From positions 1,426,001-1,490,000 of the forward strand of contig JACHMT010000005.1 in assembly GCA_014208095.1 (NCBI GenBank): a DNA stretch of 64,000 bases. Direction: 5' to 3'. The translations under genes and the position numbers were made by a program. Shown here piece by piece: positions 61,016-64,000 of this stretch; positions within the stretch are counted from its first letter, which is position 1; every line of letters begins with the position of its first letter. A model generated the notes under the pieces. The model saw only the letters and a list, made by a program, of their open reading frames with translations, did not search any database and was not told the origin of the DNA. Origin of the DNA: Actinospineispora eucalypti (GTDB lineage Bacteria > Actinomycetota > Actinomycetes > Mycobacteriales > Pseudonocardiaceae).

Positions 61016-61321
61016 GTGGGCAAGCTGGTCCGCGACAAGATCCCCGACATCATTCGTGCCGGCGGCCGTACCCCTGACCTGCGCCGGCTCGGCGAGGCTG
61101 AGTATGTCCGAGAACTGCACGCCAAGCTCGTCGAAGAGCCGGAGGAGTTGGCCGCTGCGGCCGGGCCGGCGATTGTCGAGGAACTCGCCGACGTGCTGGA
61201 GGTCGTGCGGGCGTTGGTCCGGGTGAATGGGTTGACCATGGACGAGGTCACGGCTCATGCGGACCGGAAGGCGATTGCTCGGGGCGGGTTCGCTGAGCGC
61301 TGGTACCTCAACTCGTGGTAG
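61016..61321 (+). CDS. MazG-like / phosphoribosyl-ATP pyrophosphohydrolase-like protein
   Basis: 101 residues: GKLVRDKIPDIIRAGGRTPD then AEYVRELHAKLVEEPEEL and EELADVLEVVRALV, the E-E-x-x-E and E-L-A-D metal-binding pairs of all-alpha NTP pyrophosphatases. It probably hydrolyses a nucleoside triphosphate. GTG 61016 is 10 bases after AGGAG; GTG 61007 is closer to it. Convergent with the HNH-helicase gene. MazG-like proteins recur in mobile and defence regions. Confidence 0.8.
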   Translation: MGKLVRDKIPDIIRAGGRTPDLRRLGEAEYVRELHAKLVEEPEELAAAAGPAIVEELADVLEVVRALVRVNGLTMDEVTAHADRKAIARGGFAERWYLNSW

Positions 61322-61362
61322 CTCGGTGCGCCACGCCCCGGCCTTCTCTCTCTCGGCGCGCC

Positions 61363-63135
61363 TCAGCCGCCGTAGGTACGCAGTCGTTCCCGGATCGCGG
61401 GATTAGACGCGGCCGCCAGTGCAAGTTCGAAGGCTGAGATGGGCGAGCCGAATACCTGGATGTATTTCTCGGCGGCAGCGACCAGGGTGGCTTCGGCGCG
61501 CCGGCCGTCGCTGTCGAAGACAAACTCGAGGTCACCAGTCGAGGCGAGTGGTTGGAATGCGCCGTTACGGGGTTGATCTATACCGTCCAGCCCCGCCTGT
61601 ACACCTCGGATGATCAGTGGCCTCTCGATAGCGCCTGGCGCTTCGTCCGCGATCCGCTCCGCCATCGCTAGTAGCTCGGGATCGGCTGGTAGCACGACGA
61701 GGCCATGGTCGTCCGCGCCGTTTGTGGGGTCGACCCGTACGACGCGGCCGATGATCTGACGGAAGTAGAGCTCGGCGGTGACGTTCGTGGCATACACGAC
61801 CACGCGCAGCCGGCGGATGTCGACGCCTTCCGACACCATCCGCACGGCCACGATCCATGGGCTGGTGGAGTTGACGAACGCCGCGATCCCGGGGCCTGGA
61901 GCCGGATCGTCGGGGTTGTTGCTCCGGCTGCACGCGACGACCGGACGCACACCGCTGCTTCGGGTTAGCATCGTGGCGATGGCGTCTGCGTGATCGCAAT
62001 CCATGCTGACAACGAGTCCCGCCGCATCGTGGTCACCGCTGGCGCGTAGATGCCGGAGGCGTCTGTCAGCCTCTTCGAGCATCGCGGTGAGGTGACCGCC
62101 GTCGGAGGTAGCGTCGAGCGCCGTTCGCAACCGGTAAGACTCGCCACGCTCGCTCAGGTCGTCATCGAACGTGACCGTGTGCTCAGCCGAGTCCGGGGTG
62201 CGAAATGTGGCGGTCCCGCCCAGCGCGGCGAAATGAACAGGTCGGCAGGTCCGGTCACGGAGCGCGTCGCCGTACGTATAGCTGTAATCGCACACGGACC
62301 GGCCATCGACCGTCTTCACGAAGACGATCGGGTCCCTGATCCGGAAGGGTGTGCCGGAAAGGCTGATGATTCTTTTGGCTGAGTGCAGGAATGCTTGCTG
62401 GGCAGCCATTCCCCAGCCACCGTCTGTTCCGGCATGGTGGATCTCGTCGAAGATGACGAGTGTGCGGTAACCAGGTTCAGCGGCGAGCGCGGCCAGCATC
62501 GTGGTTTGCCGAAACAACGTGTGGTAGGTGACGACTCCGCCACACCATGGAGCGTAGAGCGGCTGGACGGGGCGCCAACCTGCCGGCGCGAGGGGGAGAC
62601 GTGGTCCACCGTTGGAGCCGTTAGCCGCATCGACCCATTGCGTGACTAGCCGGGAGGTGGGGACCACGATGAGCACACGGTTCACTTCTCGGGAGCTGAT
62701 CATCGTCGCAGCTGCATCGAGTGCGAAACGGGTTTTACCCGCGCCCGGGCACGCCTCGATCAGGAGCGGGTCCGAGCTGGAGGCAACAACGCGCATTGCC
62801 TCGGTTTGCCAGCGCCGTAGGGGACCGCTCCCCGCAGCCACCTGGGGTGACGGCCTCCGGATGAGCGGGCCTGCCGAGTTCCCCTTGCGCCGGTTGCAGG
62901 CTACACAGAGTGCCTGCAGGTTCTCGAGGACGGTCAGCCCACCCTGCGACCAGGGCTGGATGTGGTCTCCCTCAATGAGGTCACGCGGCATTTCCCGACC
63001 GCATATGACACACGTCCGCCCCTGCCGCAACCAGGCTGCAGTGGTTTCCGCTGGGGTGAACCACCTCCGTTCGCGGTCCCAAACGACCTCCGGATCCTCG
63101 ACGATGTCGCCCAATTCTTCATTCTCTGTCGTCAT
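61363..63135 (-). CDS. HNH endonuclease-SF2 helicase fusion
   Basis: 590 residues. The N-terminal HNH domain has CVICG (C42, C45), EGDHIQPWSQGG (D57, H58), ENLQALCVACNRRKGN (C77, C80). The helicase has motif I EACPGAGKTRFAL near 127, motif II IFDEIHHAG near 225, motif III SGTPFRIRD and motif VI FRQIIGRVVRVD near 480. It should unwind or translocate on DNA and cut it; such fusions occur in restriction and phage-defence loci. Its ATG overlaps the stop of the upstream gene (ATGA), so they act together. No methyltransferase is visible in the window. Confidence 0.85.
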   Translation of the reverse strand: MTTENEELGDIVEDPEVVWDRERRWFTPAETTAAWLRQGRTCVICGREMPRDLIEGDHIQPWSQGGLTVLENLQALCVACNRRKGNSAGPLIRRPSPQVAAGSGPLRRWQTEAMRVVASSSDPLLIEACPGAGKTRFALDAAATMISSREVNRVLIVVPTSRLVTQWVDAANGSNGGPRLPLAPAGWRPVQPLYAPWCGGVVTYHTLFRQTTMLAALAAEPGYRTLVIFDEIHHAGTDGGWGMAAQQAFLHSAKRIISLSGTPFRIRDPIVFVKTVDGRSVCDYSYTYGDALRDRTCRPVHFAALGGTATFRTPDSAEHTVTFDDDLSERGESYRLRTALDATSDGGHLTAMLEEADRRLRHLRASGDHDAAGLVVSMDCDHADAIATMLTRSSGVRPVVACSRSNNPDDPAPGPGIAAFVNSTSPWIVAVRMVSEGVDIRRLRVVVYATNVTAELYFRQIIGRVVRVDPTNGADDHGLVVLPADPELLAMAERIADEAPGAIERPLIIRGVQAGLDGIDQPRNGAFQPLASTGDLEFVFDSDGRRAEATLVAAAEKYIQVFGSPISAFELALAAASNPAIRERLRTYGG

Positions 63136-64000
63136 AGCGCGTAGCTCACCGGTGTGTGAATTCTGAAAATATCTAGGCGGGAACCTTGTTCCCGATATCT
63201 GGCATACCAGCTCCGCATCTCGTTGAACCGCTGGAGCTCGTCGGGGCGCCACGCGATCCGAGCGGCACGGGATTCGCGAAGTTGGTCGACGTGATCGGTA
63301 AGAATCTCGGTCAGTAGAGGATCGCGGACGGCGTCGAATGGAGGGATGCGGAGTTGGTAGTGGGTTTCGAGGTAGTTCAACGCGGCGGTCAGAAGGTCTC
63401 CATCCCACTCCGTCCCGTCGGAATCGATGACGAGACTGGTGTGGACGCGCAGGTAGCACGCGTCGCCACGTTGGTTCGGCACTTCACCGACTCCGAAGTG
63501 GGCGGCGTTCTCAAGGTAAGTTCGTTCGATGCGGTCCATTCGTTCGCGTCGGACGTACCGGCGTGCGAAACCGCGCAGCATAGGTGTGTCGGGCAGCACC
63601 GCCGTGACAGGATCGGCTGACGCTGAGGCGAGCGTGTCGCACCAGGCCTGCAGGACCAGATCACTACGGTCTGGCCAACGCCACAACGCAACCTTCGGTG
63701 CGTTCCCCACGAACTGGTACAACGGCTCCGGTGATCGCTGATGCAGCACCAGTGTCGAGGGCTCGCGGTGATACAGCCACGTTCCACGCGGGGGCTTCTG
63801 CAGCACCAGATCGTTCACTTTGAGTTTTTTAGGTGGCCGTTCGCCCAGGTCTTTGATCGTCGATCTGAAACTGCTGCTGACGAATCCAGCCGCAAAAGCC
63901 CACACGGACGACTCACCGCAACGTTGAGCAGCGAGGAGTAGCCGTTGGCACAAGCGAACGGCCTCAGTGGTCCAGGCTGGGTCCTCCGTGAGTGTGGCGA
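63132..64000 (-). CDS. unknown protein upstream of the HNH-helicase, 5' end outside window
   Basis: At least 288 codons are open to the window edge. An internal TTG at 63953 is not likely to be the start, because the frame continues as WTTEAVRLCQRLLLAAQ. Visible features are a helical N-terminus, a central segment GTWLYHREPSTLVLHQRS, two Arg-rich stretches (RRYVRRERMDRIERTYLENA) and a conserved-looking LRVHTSLVIDSDGTEWDGDL. No family recognised. Its four-base overlap with the helicase gene suggests a two-part system, the unknown protein perhaps giving target specificity or control. Confidence 0.6.
   Translation of the reverse strand, partial: ATLTEDPAWTTEAVRLCQRLLLAAQRCGESSVWAFAAGFVSSSFRSTIKDLGERPPKKLKVNDLVLQKPPRGTWLYHREPSTLVLHQRSPEPLYQFVGNAPKVALWRWPDRSDLVLQAWCDTLASASADPVTAVLPDTPMLRGFARRYVRRERMDRIERTYLENAAHFGVGEVPNQRGDACYLRVHTSLVIDSDGTEWDGDLLTAALNYLETHYQLRIPPFDAVRDPLLTEILTDHVDQLRESRAARIAWRPDELQRFNEMRSWYARYREQGSRLDIFRIHTPVSYAL

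Overview
The window is high-G+C DNA with frequent GTG and TTG starts, GTGA/ATGA gene overlaps and protein families (DUF6292, DUF6307, DUF3040, DosR-type dormancy genes) that together point to a filamentous actinobacterium, most likely a Pseudonocardia/Amycolatopsis-type member of the Pseudonocardiales. This placement is an inference from gene content. I found no rRNA, tRNA or CRISPR array.

Layout. 1-5.1 kb: the end of a plus-strand catabolic operon (acyl-CoA ligase tail, acyl-CoA dehydrogenase, medium-chain reductase, iron-type alcohol dehydrogenase, lactonase-like MBL protein, DUF1330), interrupted by a fused scar of a hydantoinase start and a short-chain dehydrogenase end. 5.4-7.9 kb: two paralogous MacB/FtsX-type permeases. 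8.4-29.6 kb: a dormancy/hypoxia island built round a devR (dosR) orthologue that keeps all the key residues of the Mycobacterium tuberculosis protein. Its members are a ribosome hibernation factor, an Rv2004c-type kinase, CBS proteins, universal stress proteins, an Acg-type nitroreductase, a fused acetyltransferase/acyl-CoA synthetase, small membrane proteins and an arginine deiminase operon (arcC-arcA-antiporter). Many promoters in it carry palindromes of the Dos-box type, often in pairs 22 bp apart. No devS-type sensor kinase is present. 29.7-33 kb: a TetR-hydrolase pair divergent from a cholesterol-oxidase-like GMC enzyme. 33-43.2 kb: transport and stress genes (SulP, PEP-utilising enzyme with its MarR regulator and operator, cation/proton antiporter, Trk/Ktr potassium uptake pair, FAD monooxygenase, DUF4118 protein). 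43.6-46.6 kb: a GbsR-type regulator with an ABC exporter. 46.7-49.9 kb: DUF3040, CBS, AhpD-like and PhoU-like genes.

50.3-64 kb is an accretion island. Four truncated, decayed 3' ends of large serine recombinase genes lie in the same direction about 1.6-4.2 kb apart. Between and after them sit unrelated cargo modules: a winged-helix protein of unknown function; a P-loop ATPase with a membrane partner in strikingly AT-rich DNA; a membrane pentapeptide-repeat protein; a zinc-ribbon/membrane protein pair; an EVE-like/DUF3883 nuclease with an in-frame amber codon; a MazG-like protein; and an HNH-helicase operon running off the window. This resembles a defence island. The ATPase-membrane pair is the best candidate here for an undescribed system.

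A second theme is decay by deletion. At least nine genes across the window survive only as end fragments or have lost internal segments (hydantoinase/SDR, PPOX, Hsp20, DUF4389, a CBS protein, DUF305, an acyltransferase, the recombinases, possibly the nitroreductase). These are either true reductive evolution or assembly artefacts, and should be checked against reads.
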